Shown piece after piece: positions 5,519-5,679 of a stretch of DNA of 5,679 nt. A program made the translations under genes and the position numbers. The stretch covers positions 1 through 5,679 of the forward strand of contig URTN01000059.1 in assembly GCA_900550795.1 (NCBI GenBank), in the 5' to 3' direction. Under the pieces are notes generated by a model that was given only the letters and a program-made list of their open reading frames with translations, had not been told where the DNA came from and made no database searches. Source of the stretch: an uncultured Mollicutes bacterium. Lineage in GTDB: Bacteria; Bacillota_I; Bacilli_A; RFN20; CAG-826. Within the stretch, counting starts at the first letter, position 1. Each line of letters begins with the position of its first letter.

Positions 5519-5679
5519 TCCTCAGTGCACGTAAGGGATAATTTAAGGCTCGTTGACTGCTTGGCATAATATCCCATCCACCAAGAATTTGTCAGACAAG
5601 AAAACCCGATTGGCTCAATCAATATGGTTCATCGCTACCTTTCGGGCTTTGTAGGCACCCATAGAGGCTTTCTTAGAGA
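5519..5679 (+). ncRNA. Candidate structured RNA, cut by window edge (class unknown)
   Basis: No plausible gene reads through this stretch; forward frames have early stops. Its G+C is about 45%, against roughly 30-37% in the neighbouring gene, a mark of structured RNA in AT-rich genomes. Short hairpins can be drawn: CTTGG/CCAAG (5560-5564/5581-5585), TTGT/ACAA (5589-5592/5596-5599), GATTG/CAATC (5608-5612/5616-5620) and CTAC/GTAG (5635-5638/5651-5654). A long-range pairing of CCTC.GTGC near 5519-5528 with GCAC...GAGG near 5655-5668 could close them. I see no signature of tRNA, tmRNA, SRP RNA, RNase P RNA or a T-box leader. Strand is not proven; + is assumed. It could equally be a leader of a gene beyond the window or old sequence. 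Confidence 0.3.

Noticed and set aside
5413..5622. 69-residue reverse-strand open frame
   Set aside because: It mostly covers the conserved end of the GNAT gene in antisense, has no good ribosome binding site, and resembles no protein I know.
5655..5679. ACCCATAGAGGCTTTC resembling a PyrR-binding loop (CCxGxGAGGCU)
   Set aside because: One key G is missing, the flanks needed for the stem are not clear, and no pyrimidine gene is visible before the window ends.
1..5679. CRISPR array or insertion sequence
   Set aside because: No regularly spaced direct repeats, no transposase-like protein and no terminal inverted repeats were seen.

Overview
The window is AT-rich (the coding parts I sampled are roughly one-third G+C). 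It has strong AGGAGG-type ribosome binding sites, a tRNA gene with an encoded CCA end, Rho-independent terminators, and a lipoprotein carrying collagen-like and Listeria-Bacteroides-type (InlB B) repeats. TAA, TAG and TGA all end genes, so the standard code applies. This fits a low-GC Bacillota genome, probably a gut-type lineage of Bacilli or Erysipelotrichia/RF39-like organisms. The lineage is an inference from style, not a match to a known genome.

Region 1 (1-2130) is a two-gene surface operon. A coding region open to the left window edge carries right-handed beta-helix turns. It is followed after 13 nt by a complete 339-residue lipoprotein. That lipoprotein is built from about four tandem 43-46-residue units joined by short Gly-x-y linkers, a GxxGDFY module and a C-terminal InlB B-type repeat.

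Region 2 (2131-2382) holds a short intergenic stretch with a weak hairpin over the lipoprotein stop codon, a tRNA-Pro(UGG) gene and an excellent intrinsic terminator.

Region 3 (2383-3367) is the most interesting part. One forward frame reads as a decayed protein that ends in a small nuclease-toxin-like C-terminus (HILSRH near the middle, ETAYP near the end). It is broken by in-frame stop codons but shows no obvious frameshift. Its terminal TAA overlaps the ATG of an intact, acidic 115-residue gene (TAATG), which looks like an orphaned immunity gene. The pair is closed by a clear terminator.

Region 4 (3368-5505) is a two-gene operon. A good promoter, whose -10 lies inside a long interrupted palindrome, drives a DegV/FakB-family fatty-acid-binding protein. 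Three nucleotides later comes a large GNAT-superfamily protein of unknown substrate.

Region 5 (5506-5679) is non-coding. It is clearly richer in G+C than its surroundings and contains several short hairpins and a long-range pairing. It may be the start of a structured RNA cut by the right window edge, but I could not identify its class.
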